NCBI GenBank assembly: GCA_907163345.1
Contig: CAJQUN010000504.1
Location: 248,001-312,000 of the forward strand
DNA: 64,000 nucleotides
Direction: 5' to 3'
From: Haberlea rhodopensis
Lineage: Eukaryota; Streptophyta; Magnoliopsida; Lamiales; Gesneriaceae
In this document: positions 10,333 through 22,720 of the stretch, one piece after another
Position numbering within the stretch: the stretch's first letter is position 1
Layout of the letters: each line of letters begins with the position of its first letter
Position numbers and translations under genes: made by a program
The notes under the pieces: generated by a model
Databases searched by the model: none
What the model saw: only the letters and a program-made list of their open reading frames with translations
Told to the model about the DNA's origin: nothing

Positions 10333-12371
10333 TGTGATATCCCGAAATGATTAATTGCAATTTGGTGCATTAATTGTGTTTATTATGATTAATTATGGTA
10401 GTAATTAATTATGTGTTGGAATTATTATGTGGAAATGCTTAGTCACATGTTAGAGTGACCCGGGATAGCATTTCAGGGTGCATGTGGGGAATTATGGTTG
10501 GAAGCATGATTTATTTGCCTTGGTTAGCAATTAATTAGAAATCATGTGTTTAATTGATATTTTGGTGCATTTGGTTTAATGCTTTGGAAAATATCATGTT
10601 GGGGTGTTTTATACACCATGGATTGTGGATTGCATCTTTAATTAAACTCAATCCCCTTTTATACCCTTATAACCCCACCTCATCCACTTTCACTTTACCA
10701 AAAATCAAATCTACAAACCCTTCCTTCCAATTTTCGAGCTCAAGCTTTGGGGTGAAGAGAAGCCTTTCAAAAATCTTGATTTGTGGAGCTTGTTGGGTGA
10801 TTTGAGGTCCCCAAGAGGTATGGATACCTCATGGTTAATTTTGTAAGGTTTTGTTTGAGTTTAGTATGATTTTGGATGGTTTTAAAATGGGTTTTGTTGG
10901 GTTGTTGTGGGTTTGGTTATATGTTGGATTTATACTTGTTTTGAAGTATATTTTGATGGTTTATGTTGTATTTGATGTTGTTGATTTGTTGGGTTAAGTG
11001 TTGGTATGGATTGGAAGAAATTTTGGGAGCAAAAATGGTGAAAAACGCATGTCTGTGCGAGGCAATCGATCGCCTGAAAAGAGGCGACCGATCGCCAAGA
11101 GACAGTAACATTTTTTGCGGGTTAGGCGATCGATCGCCTAAAATGAGGCGACCGATCGCCGAGGGGCAGTAGCCAAATCAAGGGCTAGGCGATCGATCGC
11201 CATGTTTGGCGCGATCGATCGCCGCGAAGGAAATTTTGAGGCGACCGATCGCCTAAGGGAAGCGATCGATCGCCGCCTGTGGAATTTTGGAAAATGATTT
11301 ATTTTGTCAAATTTTTGGTATTTGGCTATTATTTGGCTTCTAATATGGGGTTGTGTGATTGTGTAGAACCATCCCAGGTAGCAACGCAACCGAGGAACTG
11401 AAGCCAGATCAATTCCACTTTTGGAAAGGTACGTAGTGGACGTACGGGCACCCCAACGGTACATGTATCTTATATACTTATTGTTATGCATTGTGGATGC
11501 AAGTATATATGTGGTATTGTATTGTGGATGCAAATACATGTTATGCATGATGTTTATAGATGCATATGATTATTGGTGCATATCCCATGAGTCGTGGTCA
11601 TCCCTTGATGATTTTAATGCTTGCCGCTATTTGGTTTGGTTCCGCTAAATGTGAAGCGAGGGGTGGGAGCGCCGCATGTCACATTTGAGCGTGGTTATCA
11701 TATAGGGCGAGGAAAGGGTATTTGCCGCTCAATGAGAGGCGAGGGGTGGGAGTCCCGCAGTCCATTGAAGCGAGGTTATCCTATGCCGCCTATATGTAAA
11801 TAAGCGAGGGGCATTAAAATACATTGTGATGGACAGACTAGGGATTGGTGATCAGTATTTGGTATTGATGAATGGTATATGTTCATGACATGTTTAGACC
11901 ATTAAAAATAATCTATTGATTATACTCATGAGTTATGGTACAGGGACAACCAAACGGGAAGCGTTTGAAATGCATGGGGAAAACAGGAAGTGTTTTATTA
12001 TGATTATGCATTTACGCTTTATCTTCATATTGTGTTGAATATGAATGATTATTATTGCTCATGTTTGGGGGTTGTCATTGTAGGTACACGTTTGGCATGA
12101 TAGAAGGGCTAGACGGGTTGAGATGGTGAGCTTTTTGAGGATGCTTTTGGACTTGAAGGACAGGATTATTTTGGATAGTATCTACTCTAGGAGTAGTATA
12201 AAACTATAGTTGAACACATTCATTGATTGGAATGTAATTAATCCATTTGGTAGTCCTTATTTTTGGCATGTAATGCTTAAGCTCATAAACTCAACACGTT
12301 CTTTTACACTCTGATTATTATGATAGCTCTATTATGCCTTGATTCCGCACTTAAGGATTAGGGTCCTTACA
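10333..12371 (+). repeat. 3' LTR of element B
   Basis: This 2039-bp LTR runs from TGTGATATCC to GGTCCTTACA. Likely TATA motifs lie near 10655-10675. In sense order it then carries the four-pair GATCGATC block (11061-11274), CATCCCAGGTA (11369), the donor-like AAG|GTACGT inside a GTACGT/ACGTAC inverted repeat (11426-11445), a GCG/CGC hairpin-rich stretch (about 11622-11815) and CTACTCTAGGAGTAG (about 12182-12196). This order matches element A's LTR although the intervening sequence differs, so A and B are related families. Confidence 0.92.
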
Positions 12372-12394
12372 ACACGTCTAAATAGAACACCCGC

Positions 12395-13710
12395 TATGTC
12401 ATCGTCATCCGGTGACGGCATATGTCAACATATGACATCCAATTAACATCGTCAAACATATGACGGTACATGTCAATACACGACATCCATAATCTCATCG
12501 TCAAACACATGACGTACATAACAACACGTAGTATCCATAATAATGCTAACAAAAGTAATATGCCATACCTCATCGCTATCAAGATAGCGGAATACCTGTA
12601 TCCATCGTCCACCAGCGGTACACAAGCAGCACCCATCGCTCGTAGGCGACATAATCCAGCGCTACGCACATAGCGGTATAACTCATCGCTATAGAATCAG
12701 CGGCATGATCCCTCGTCATAGAGTCAGCGGCATAAGACATCGCTATAGATATCCGGCGGTATGAACCATCGCCATAGGTGTAGCGGAATGACCCGTCGCT
12801 ATGTAATATCCGGTGGCACGAATCATCGCCAATAGAATACCCGGCGGCATGAACCATCGCCAATAAAATAGCGGAATGAGACACCGCTATCAATATATCC
12901 GGCGGCAAGAACCATCGCCAATCAATACATCTGGGGGAATGAACCATCGCCAATCAATATAGCGGAATGAGCCGTCGCTATCAATATACCTGGCGGCAAG
13001 AACCATCGCCAATCAATACATCTGGTAGAATGAACCATCACCAATCAATATAGCGGAATGAACCGTCTCTATCAATGTACCTGGCGGCAAGAACCATCGC
13101 CAATCAATACATCTGGCGGAATGAACCATCGCCAATCAATATAGCGGAATGAACCGTCGCTATCAATGTACCTGGCGGCAAGAACCATCGCCAATCAATA
13201 CATCTGGCGGAATGAACCATCGCCAATCAATATAGCGGAATGAACTGTCGCTATCAATATATCCGGCGGCATAAACCATCGCCAATAGAATAGCCGATCC
13301 CTAGTCATTGTCACGGTAGTGTATTTTAATGCCCCTCGCTTCACATATAGGCGGCATAGAATAACCTCGCTTAAATGGACATGCGGCGCTCCCACCCATC
13401 GCTTCACATTTTAGCGGCAAATATTCTTTCCTCGCCTCATATGATAACCACGCTTCAATGTGACATGCGGCGCTCCCACCCCTCGCTTCACATTTTAGCG
13501 GCACAAAACAATAAATAGCGGCAAGCATTTAAAATCATCACTCATCCATAACAATGACTCATGGGATATTCACCAAGCATTCCGTCTATACCTGCAACAC
13601 AAAGCATATTCCATATTCCAACAGACATCATCATGAGTGTATTTTAATGCACCTCGCTCAAATGCGACATGCGGCACTCCCACCCCTCCCTTCAACATTT
13701 GGCGGCAGAG
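12395..13710 (-). repeat. Leader hairpin array of element C
   Basis: Tandem units of about 60 bp are densest at about 12870-13290. In sense, hairpins with TAGCG/CGCTA stems alternate with TGGCG/CGCCA stems around an almost constant 11-nt loop. More diverged units with AGCGG/CGCT arms continue to both sides. The array is collinear with the one in element D at 61456-62190. No protein-coding frame fits. Confidence 0.85.
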
Positions 13711-14177
13711 CATTAAAATCATCACTCCATTATACACATGCAACCACAATGCATAATTCCATGATGTATATAAAACGCAGGTTACCATTTCGTGTCTTTC
13801 AACCCTGGCCTTAGCCTTTCGCGTCATAGTGTCCCTACAGGAACAATCCCAAACCATGAGCATACGATAATCCATATTCCTCACAATATGATTATAATGA
13901 GTAAATGCATAAACTATGAGTACAAAGTGCTTCCTGTATCCCAATGCATTTCAAAATGCTCCATTTGGTTGTTCCTGTGTCACAACTCACAATCATAATC
14001 AATAGGTTATATTATGATGTCATGACATATAATCAATTCACTATGATCACATATCACAAATGCACATAAGCAAAATAGTTGTGTCACACAACACTAACTA
14101 CTATCATGCATAAATATGTGCTACCCATCCCTATCAGCATGTTCCAGGTCTTCAACAGCCCCAAAGAGCTAACCACT

Positions 14178-14189
14178 GCTCTGATACCA
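14178..14189 (-). other. Primer binding site of element C (tRNA-iMet)
   Basis: The minus strand reads TGGTATCAGAGC four bases from the LTR end at 14194. It is the same primer site as in A, D, E and G. Confidence 0.9.
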
Positions 14190-14193
14190 CTAA

Positions 14194-16895
14194 TGTAAGG
14201 ACCCCCGTGCCCTTAACCCGTTATTAGTGTATTAAGCCATACCATTAGTGCATATAATCATACTATCAGGGGAAAAAAACCATATGCAAGTGCAACACCA
14301 TATGTTATCCAGAAAATTTCTTGCATTTAATCCACATAATATTCAAATTCCCCAACCAAGATTATTCATATAACATGCACCCTCATGATACACTAACATA
14401 CTCTTAGTTCATTTAGCAATTCCATATCTAATTGCGTGCAAACCATAAATGAACAGAGAAGAGCCGTAGCCCATTTATACATCCCATATACAAGTAAAAT
14501 GTACTCACATGAGAGCACCCAATGAATGAGCGTGTATCTAATGTATAAGGATAGTCTACCAGATACCATGACTGATACTATCATCTTTACCAACAAATAG
14601 GCTCATAGATTTTGCCCATTACCATCCCCATTACGCCACTTTTTTTTCATTGTGGACTTTTATAAAAAATTGGGCAGAGTCTCCCCATAAATTGAGCTAT
14701 CCCGAAAAAGCACATCACATAACATGATTCCCGGCCATGGAAAAACACAATACTCAACAGAATACAGAAACACTAAGTAAATTCTCAGCCATGGAAGGCA
14801 CCACACAAAAGACGACAAAAGTGGGTTTCACCAACATAATACACCAATGACTCTCATATCATTTAGCAATTCTACCGCTAATTGCATGCAACATAGAATG
14901 AAAGAGAGAAAGGCTCATGCCTTTATATACAACCCATATACAAGCATGATCGTGCTCACATGCGAGCATCATGAATGTGTATATAATCCTCAGGTGTATA
15001 TAAGTACCCTATACGATACCGTGCTCCATCAAGCCCTGGTACCACGATCCTAGGAGTATCTCCAATCAACAGCTCGAGCTCAGCTCCAAAGCCATCGATG
15101 TACCTGTTCACCTACCCCAACAGAGACAGCCCCCAACGGGGTGAGCATACCAATACACAAAATCTCATAATCACAATAATGAAATTCATAATTTACAACA
15201 AAAGTAAATACTAATGAATTTTAAATGATACTCCCTGGATGACAACGTCCTCATCCGGGATTCCGTGTACTATCCCTGTTCTCACAATCATCAAACTCAT
15301 CAAATCTCCAAAAATCAGTAAATCAACACATTGATTTAACTCATCGCATGCCTAATTCTCGAATATCAATAGATAGTGATTCCAAATTCATTGTACATGC
15401 AAATATGGATATCTCAATATCAAATACTGATTTCTCAACTTCGCTATCAATCACAGATAGCTCAAATGCCTAGCATTTATTTTACCAATTCTCCATTATA
15501 CTTAGACATCTCAAATGTCTTATAATGAATACATGATTCCACGATCATTCTCAGGCATCTCAATGCCCTACAATGGTCATATACATCCAGTACCCCATAT
15601 ATCTTATAAGGTTATACTACTCTGATATCACGCACGCTTGTGGCGGCGATATCAAGAATTAGGTCGTTCCATAGCTATATCAACACATATATATATAACC
15701 ATACGCACAACCATCTAATGCAATCAAAATACATTATGCATTTCACAAATGCTCTCATATAAAGTAATGCTCGTACGTCGCACGTACCTTAAATCTCCGT
15801 AGTCCAAGCCAAACCTTGCTTGGGTTCCATGCCCCGAGGAATGATGTGCTAATACGATAAATAATTCACAATTATTTACGAACATGCAAACCCATGCTCA
15901 AGCACACCCATAACCCTTATACAAAAATATTGTCAACACACGACAATTAACCATTTAAAAGACCCGGGGCAGGGCACATGCAGGGAGGGAAAACGAATGA
16001 GACATCAACGAAAATTGTTCAAGAACCACCCTTCAATTTTCGAACCCTAACATCACAATTCAAACCCAACTAAGCACCATAATTCAACTAAAACATGAAA
16101 TAATCGATCAACATCATGAACAATCGCCCCTCCTGCCAAAACCCCTAAAATCGAACACAACCCTCACGCATGCAGGGAAAAATTTGAACCAATAACACCA
16201 AAATTAGCAGGGAATTACAGGAGAAGAACGAAAAAGGGGTAAGGAAGGTTACCCAATCGAAAATCGGAAGGAAATCGATCGAAAATCGAAGAACCCTAGA
16301 AACGGACCTCTGCGCTTTTCTGGAAAATCCGAACGCAAATCTTGACGAAACTTCAAATTCCTGGTGTGGAAAGTTGCGCCTGGAAGAGACGAAGCCAACG
16401 GCGGTCCGGACGCGCCGGATGGTGGCCGGACGGCGGTGGGCGCACGGTTTTTACGGGCGAGGGTTGGGGGAGACGGGAAGGGCAGACGGGGAGAGAGAGA
16501 GAGGCGGGCAAGGAGCTGAAATGATTTCTAAAATTAAAATCTCGGGTTCAACTGGTATTTATAGCAAAATTACCCCGAAATACCAATAGCCCCACAAATA
16601 CATCATGATTCATTAAAAATCATCTGTTTTCAAAAACTCTCTCCCTAACCTCAAAAACCCATACCGGTGCCCACACAAAGCACCCCAGATCCCGAGTCAC
16701 ATTAAAACCCCAACTCATAGGTTTTTCACCAAAATGGGAATACAATCTCAACCTCGGGATCCAACGATCCCAACTACCCAAATAGACGAGCTCGGGAGGC
16801 CCAACACCGCGATTAAACTCCAAATCGCCACGTAAAAACAACTTTAGGGGTCATTAATACTCCGGGATTAACACCAATAATCCCAGGACATCACA
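14194..16895 (-). repeat. 5' LTR of element C
   Basis: This 2702-bp LTR runs from TGTAAGGACC to GACATCACA on the plus strand. A TATA box (TATAAATA in sense) is at 16556-16563. A CT/GA-rich start region follows, as in D. The donor-like AAG|GTACGT in a GTACGT/ACGTAC inverted repeat is at 15774-15790. Three hairpins with a CTCA or CTCAA loop lie at 15408-15567. It is about 1 kb longer than D's LTR. It holds no gene; short open frames at 16342-16589 are leader sequence. Confidence 0.85.
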
Positions 16896-17085
16896 AATTC
16901 TTTATACCTCCTTCATGTTCTCGATGTCTGTGGTGGGATCCCTGTTAAGATTGGGTCTCATACCAAACCAAAACTGATTTCCACAGTTGATGATCCTTTG
17001 AAAGGACAGAATATCGAAGTTGGATAGTGTCACAAGCAATTAGGTCCAATAATTTTTTGACAACGAGCACTTGTGAAATGGACAA
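16896..17085 (+). pseudogene. DUF4050-type plant gene, exon fragment upstream of the copia insertion
   Basis: From 16896 one frame reads residues ending in SHTKPKLISTVDDPLKGQ and stops at TAG 17024-17026. A shifted frame then gives AIRSNNFLTTSTCEMD up to the copia insertion. I recall the same order in plant proteins of the DUF4050 family, just before the conserved C-terminal domain. The fragment therefore has a premature stop and a small frameshift as well as the transposon. Earlier exons are missing, cut off by element C. I assign the family from memory of its conserved motifs. Its function is unknown. Confidence 0.6.
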
Positions 17086-17475
17086 TGTTAACATAAATGC
17101 CCAGCAAGCCAAACGTTTGTCCGATTGGCTTTATGAACCATAACCCAATTTGCTTAACTCATAACCACTATAAATATAACATTGATTCTAGGGTTAAATA
17201 AAAATTTCACTCAATACACTCCATCTCATAGAATAGCTGCCATCACACTAGCACTGGTGTTGTGCTTGAAGATCTGGTCAGGTTGATTGGACTCGAGGGA
17301 TTACCGCCATCAGATTGATTCGCTGTTATCGGTAATTCTATTTTCATGCATTTATTTGATAATTCTTGCATGATTATATATGAATCAGGCGCGAGCGTCC
17401 GTCCTCAGGTCAGATCTGTTTATTGTATTATTTTCGCAGAGTTTGGATCTGGCGCCGGGGTATGGAAACTCAACA
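17086..17475 (+). repeat. 5' LTR of copia element F
   Basis: This 390-bp LTR contains a CTATAAATATAA promoter-like motif (17169-17180). It is followed at 17477-17489 by TGGTATCAGAGCC, the tRNA-iMet primer site. Confidence 0.93.
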
Positions 17476-18220
17476 GTGGTATCAGAGCCAGGTTATGCTT
17501 TGATTCATGTATGTGATAATTAATTTTTATTGGATCGTTTTCCAATAGATACTAATTGTGTTTGAGTTTTCAAAATTTTGGAATCCGGAAAAATTTAGAA
17601 ATTGGATTAAAAGAGAGTTTTAATCAAACCCATAAATCGTCCAAACCGAAACTATTTCCATCATCTAGTCATCGCCGGCAAGGGACAGCCGCCGACGGGA
17701 TCTGAGGAGCGGCGAGCGGCCACACAAGCGGCGAAGAAATCGTTCTCTGCCGTCGTGTCCACCACTTCTCGCTCAGATCTGATAAACGAGGCCACATAAC
17801 CGATGGCCAACAGGTTCACGAGGCCTGACTTGGTGGAGAAACTGTTTCTCTGTCATCTTGGCATGGCAAGCGGCGAGCGGTGGCTGTTGACCACTGCGTC
17901 GGATTGGTTGCGGCTGGTGGCGGCTGTGTGTTGAGGAGGTGGCTAGGGTTTGGAGTGGGGAAGATGATGAATAATGTCTAGGGTTTTAAATTGGGCAAAA
18001 TTTCGAATTTTCAAATATTTTGGGCCATCGAATTTTAAAAGTTTTTGGGCCAATTTTTCAAATGTTGCTTGAATATGGTAAAAGAATTTTTATTTTGGAT
18101 CCAAATTGTTTGGAGTCCAAAAATTATTTTTGGTCATTTTAGATGCTTTATCCGGATATTAGTTTTGAAATAAATCATAATACTTAATTTATTAAAAATG
18201 TGATTTTTAATTTATTAAGT

Positions 18221-18545
18221 GTAAAATGTAGATTTTACAATTAGTTGAAAATTTAATTAATTGACAATTGAATGAAAATGTTTCATTTAATTTGTAATTT
18301 TATTTTTTGGCTAATATTATGATTTGAGGTAAAATAGTCATTTTACCAAGTAATTGAAAATTTAATTAACTGAAAATTAAATGAAAGTGTTTCATTTAAT
18401 TGTTAATTTTATTTTCGATTATCATTATGATTAAAAGGTAAAACAGAGATTTTACCAATTGACTGAAAATTAATTAAATTAGAAATTAAATAAAATGATT
18501 TTATTTAATTTGTTAATTTTATTTTCAATTAATGATGCGATTAGT
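18221..18545. repeat. AT-rich tandem repeat in the copia leader
   Basis: Three diverged copies of a roughly 110-120 bp unit occur. Each contains GTAAAA...TTTTACC, then an A/T-rich stretch with TTCATTTAATT-like sequence and TTTTATTTT. No coding potential was seen. Confidence 0.7.
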
Positions 18546-19276
18546 GAGAAACGATAGAATAAATTAATTATTGTGCTCTATTTACATGTGATGTGATTAG
18601 TACAATTACATATGATGTAATTGTTTAGTTTAATGTTTAATTACATATGATGTGATTGCATTATGGATGATTACGGGCCTTGACCAATGTGTTTAGGTGG
18701 ATGTTTAGGTTTTTAATGTTTCATTATAATTGTAATTTTGGTTATCGGGCCTGCGAGCCTGCTTTATCTATTTTCTGATGTATCTCACCCCGGATTTGTA
18801 TCTTATTCTCTTGTTTGCACGATTTAAATGTAAAATCATTAGAATTATGGGAGATCAAGATTGAAGATGGAGCACCAAGAAACAAGATATGTATAATGGA
18901 AGCAAAAATGTAATAGGATTGCATTGCATACCTGCATCACCTTAGATAGACTTGTGATCAACGTATGGCTCACGTGGATCAATTAGGAAAAGACCGTAAT
19001 CGTCCATATTTATTTTTATTATGCATGTGATGTATGATAATGTTTGTTTGTATGTTTTATTAATACATATGATGCATGAATAAAACATAGTTGTATGAAT
19101 CCGGCAAACAAACAAACAAGTACTTGATGAGATTTTAAAATTATTAAATTCCTCTTTTGAATATGATTCAAAACATTTAATATCAACGGATAAGGGGAGC
19201 TCAAAAGGGTTTGTTGATTCCTATCTTCCATCAACAGTTAAGCCATGAGACGCTACTTGTGTCATATTGCCTTACT

Positions 19277-19456
19277 CACCCACGTGGGGGGCATCTGACA
19301 TGGGAAAGTTGTGTGTTTAACTGCGACTTAGTTAAGGGTGAGGTTATGTTAACCTTCATGATTACTCACCCACGTGGGGTCTTTTGGGCGTGACATTTCC
19401 ATCCATGGGATGGGTTAGTTTGACGTGAGAATGCATAATTGTCCTGCCCACGTAGG
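19277..19456 (+). repeat. CCCACGTGGG palindromes in the copia leader
   Basis: Two copies of CTCACCCACGTGGGG (about 19275 and 19365) and a degenerate CCCACGTAGGG (about 19446) occur about 80-95 bp apart. A palindromic CCATCCATGGGATGG lies between them. The core CACGTG is a plant G-box, but the spacing in a transcribed leader also allows an RNA hairpin reading. Confidence 0.6.
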
Positions 19457-19859
19457 GTTATGCCAATCGCGAGACAAATATCTTGGGGGTTGCATATGAT
19501 GCAATTGTGATCTACCTTTAGTATCATGAAGCCGGTGGGCCCATGTCCGGTGTTTTCATGAGCTAGTTGAACTCCAAGCCCACTAAGAAAATATGATTTT
19601 CCATTCATTTGTCATGAGGGTGATGAATTCGAAAAATTTAGTGGGAGCATTCAATAACTAAAGTCCATAGTTTTTGAATTAATTAATAATCAAATGGTTT
19701 GCTTATATTTTATGTTTATTCTCAGTATTGTGATTGCCGTGAATCCGATTACATCAAGTCTCGATATAAACAAAGTAACCACCAAATTATTCTGATTGGC
19801 AATTAATTTTAAAATAGTGTTTGCTTCTAAAAGGTTGCTATATACCCTTGGTGGGAGCC

Positions 19860-22720
19860 TCCTGTTGAAGTGTCTCCTGGTTCGTCTCATGAAGAGATCG
19901 CCACACTTGAGAAGTGGTGGGACGATGATCTCTCGGCTAGGTGCTATATGATAGCATCAATGTCACCGGTGAGTTTCAACACAGATATGAGAAACTCGTT
20001 CACACTGCTGATATTTTCCAACACCTACAAATGTTTTTGGTGAACGGACGCGATTACTGAGACTTGCGATTTCAAAAGAGCTATTTTCATTTCACATGCA
20101 AGATTGGGCTTCGGTCTATGAGCATGGTGTAAGAAAAATATCTCTTCTTGAGAAATTGGAAAATCTGAATGTGACAAATCCTCATTAACTGACTGTAGAT
20201 TTTATCTTATAGTCAAAATGTTGGAAACTCATGAGTCATTGATTCAAAAGGAGAAACATGTTCTTCTTGTCGAATCTTCTACCAATGGTAGGAAGAGGTC
20301 AATGATAAAGAAGAGGAAGGGAAATGGTTCTCAACCTCAAAGGACGAAAATGTATAGTAGCAACTAAGAAAGGAGAGGCATATATGTTTTCACTGTTGGT
20401 CACTGTCGCAAAACTGCAAGGAATACCTAGACTAGAAGCGTTCTAGAAAGGGTATGTTTTATATTAAAATGAAATGTTTCTATTAGTTCTACTTCTTTGG
20501 TATATGATGCATGTTGTCCTCGCATCTTTGCAAAGAGTTGCATGTGATGAGAAGGAGCCATAGGAAGGTGACACCTACCTGAGGCTAAGCATTGTAGCAA
20601 GAGTTGTTGCAAAGGTTGTTTGAAACATTTATTTAATATAAAATCTTGAACTGGTTAGGAGCTGGTTTGAGCAATTGTTTATTTTGTTATAGATTTAATC
20701 ATAAACATTGTTCCTATTTTGATAGAGAATGATATTCTTTTAAATTTGCAAATATGATTCGCATTATTTTTAAGAATGCATGTTTTATTGAATATGGTGA
20801 ACTTATGAATGATTAGTATGATTATATTCAAAGAATATAAAAAGAATGATAACTTAAATCCAACATATATTTAGCATGTGCTGAATGTCCATTGAATTTG
20901 ATTTATATGGACGTATGTGGAGCACTAAATGTTAGTGCAAGAGGATGTTGAGTTATATTAAAGAGAATGTGATTCTATCTGAGTAACTCTCTAAAGTTAC
21001 ATATTTGTTGAACATAATTCATACCAATGCAGTGACCAAAACTCCATACACGATATGGACTGAAAATAATCCAAATTTTTATTTTGAGATTGTTCTGCTT
21101 ATGTGAAGCAGCCAGTGGGAGATGAGTTGAATAGTTGACCCATCTTATGTTATTTTGTGAAAATTTATATTATCAATTGCAGGCAAAGAGTTTGTTTCGC
21201 AAGTGCAATTTTTCTAGAGAAAATGTTTCTATTAGAAAGGATTGCAAAATAATATAACTTGAAAGGGTTCAAGAACCACAAGCCACTAGAAAAGTGAAAA
21301 CTGTGAAATTAATTTAGTCAATCACAATCTTTGATTTACACATACCAAGGAGATATGAAAATGTTTCAAGAGCTTCTGATAGAATGAATCTACTCCTTGA
21401 AAGTAGTCACGAGATAGCCCATGGATATGAGCCTTGGACTTTCAAGGAGGCGGTGTCAGATATTGATTCGGGACATTGACAAGATGTCATGAAATCTGAA
21501 ATGGACTCCATGTACTCCAATAAGGTATGGGCCTTAGTAGATCATCTTTGGGAATTTTTCCCATTGGCTGCATGGATTTACAAGTGAAAGCTTGGAGTGG
21601 ATGGGAAGGTAGTGACCTTCAAAGCTTGACTGGTGAGAAACGGTTATTCTCATAGGCAAAGAGTTGTTTATGAAAAAATTTTCATCGATTATGATGTTAT
21701 AGTCTATTTAGATTTTATTAGTTACATCTTTATATTATGAGATATGAGATATGAGTAATGGATGTGAACACAACATTTCTCAGTGGTGGCATTGAGGTAG
21801 AAATGTAGCAGCCTAATGTGTTTACAACTTCTTGGAGTGAGAAAAATGTTTTCAAACTCTAGAGGTCCATTTATGGGCCTACGAAGGCATCCCGAAATTT
21901 GAACTTCTGTTTTGATAACATCATCAAAGTGTTTGGTTTTGTTAAAAATCCGGAAGTGACATGTGTGTGCAAAGGGTTAGTGGGAGCATGGTTATATTTG
22001 TGATACTTTAAGTCGATTATATCATGCTCATTGTGAATGGTATTGGATTAATCAATTAAATCAATGATTATCTACTAATTTCTCCATGTAAGATTGGGAG
22101 AAGAGTCATACATGCTTAGCATAAAGATATATAGGGATAGATCTAAATGATGCTTGAGATCTCCCAATCTACGTACATAAACACTATGCTAAAAGAGTTT
22201 AGCATGAAATAGTCAAAAAATGAGTTAATTCCCGATATGTCATAGTATTCATCTCTCGGGTCAACGGGTCTTAAAATTGACGATGAGAGAGAAAAGATGA
22301 CATTGGTTTCTTATGTTTCGACTTTTAATAGCATAATGTATGCTATGTTATGTACTTGGCCTGATGAATGTTCTTAGAGTAATGAGCAGACATCAGACAA
22401 ATCCCGGTGAAGGTCACTGGAAAACTGTGAAAATAATCCTCAAGTACTTATGAAGAACTTAGGATATGTTCATGATTTTTGGATTTGTAAGTGGAGAAAT
22501 AAAAGTTGAAGGCTAAGCTGATGCTGGTTTTCAATCGGATGTAGATGAAACCAAGTCGATGTTCGGATTTGTATTTAAGCTTAATGATGATGTCGTCTCT
22601 TGGAAACGTTCCAAGCAAGACACCACGTCGGATTCCACACTGAAGTTGAATACATTGCAGCATACGATGCAGCAAAGAGGTAGTTTTGATATGAAATTTC
22701 ATCCAAGAGTTGGGTGTAAT
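19860..22720 (+). pseudogene. Gag-pol remnant of copia element F
   Basis: This is a decayed polyprotein with many stops and shifts. A gag stretch at about 19890-19970 reads as EEIATLEKWWDDD. A CCHC-like knuckle is near 20380-20410. An RT start near 21430-21530 gives EPWTFKEAVSD followed by EMDSMYSNKVW. An RT core near 21575-21700 resembles WIYKRKLG...DGKVVTFKA. An RNase H piece near 22560-22680 reads SWKRSKQDTT. Such motifs in the order gag, RT, RNase H, with short LTRs, define Ty1/copia. It cannot encode protein now. Confidence 0.8.

Larger units (their letters stand above)
1..12371 (+). mobile_element. Element B: Ty3/gypsy Tekay-like chromovirus, 5' part outside window
   Basis: The element consists of the end of pol (1-1340), interrupted by element A, then the polypurine tract and 3' LTR (10293-12371). 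Removing A and one copy of its 5-bp duplication ATGTG restores a continuous pol end followed by the PPT. B lies inside the leader of element C, because C-type leader sequence starts at 12372. B's own target duplication cannot be tested, since its left end is not in the window. The integrase followed by a chromodomain-like tail supports the Tekay/Del chromovirus assignment. Confidence 0.85.
12372..16895 (-). mobile_element. Element C: partial Tekay-type LTR element (same family as D)
   Basis: Only the 5' LTR (14194-16895), PBS and about 1.8 kb of leader are present, on the minus strand. The rest lies beyond the insertion of B and outside the window. LTR ends and leader sequence match element D: both LTRs start in sense with TGTGATG, and both leaders begin TTAGTGGTATCAGAGCAG. 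The LTR joins the DUF4050 gene remnant at 16895/16896, so C inserted in or next to that gene. Confidence 0.8.
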
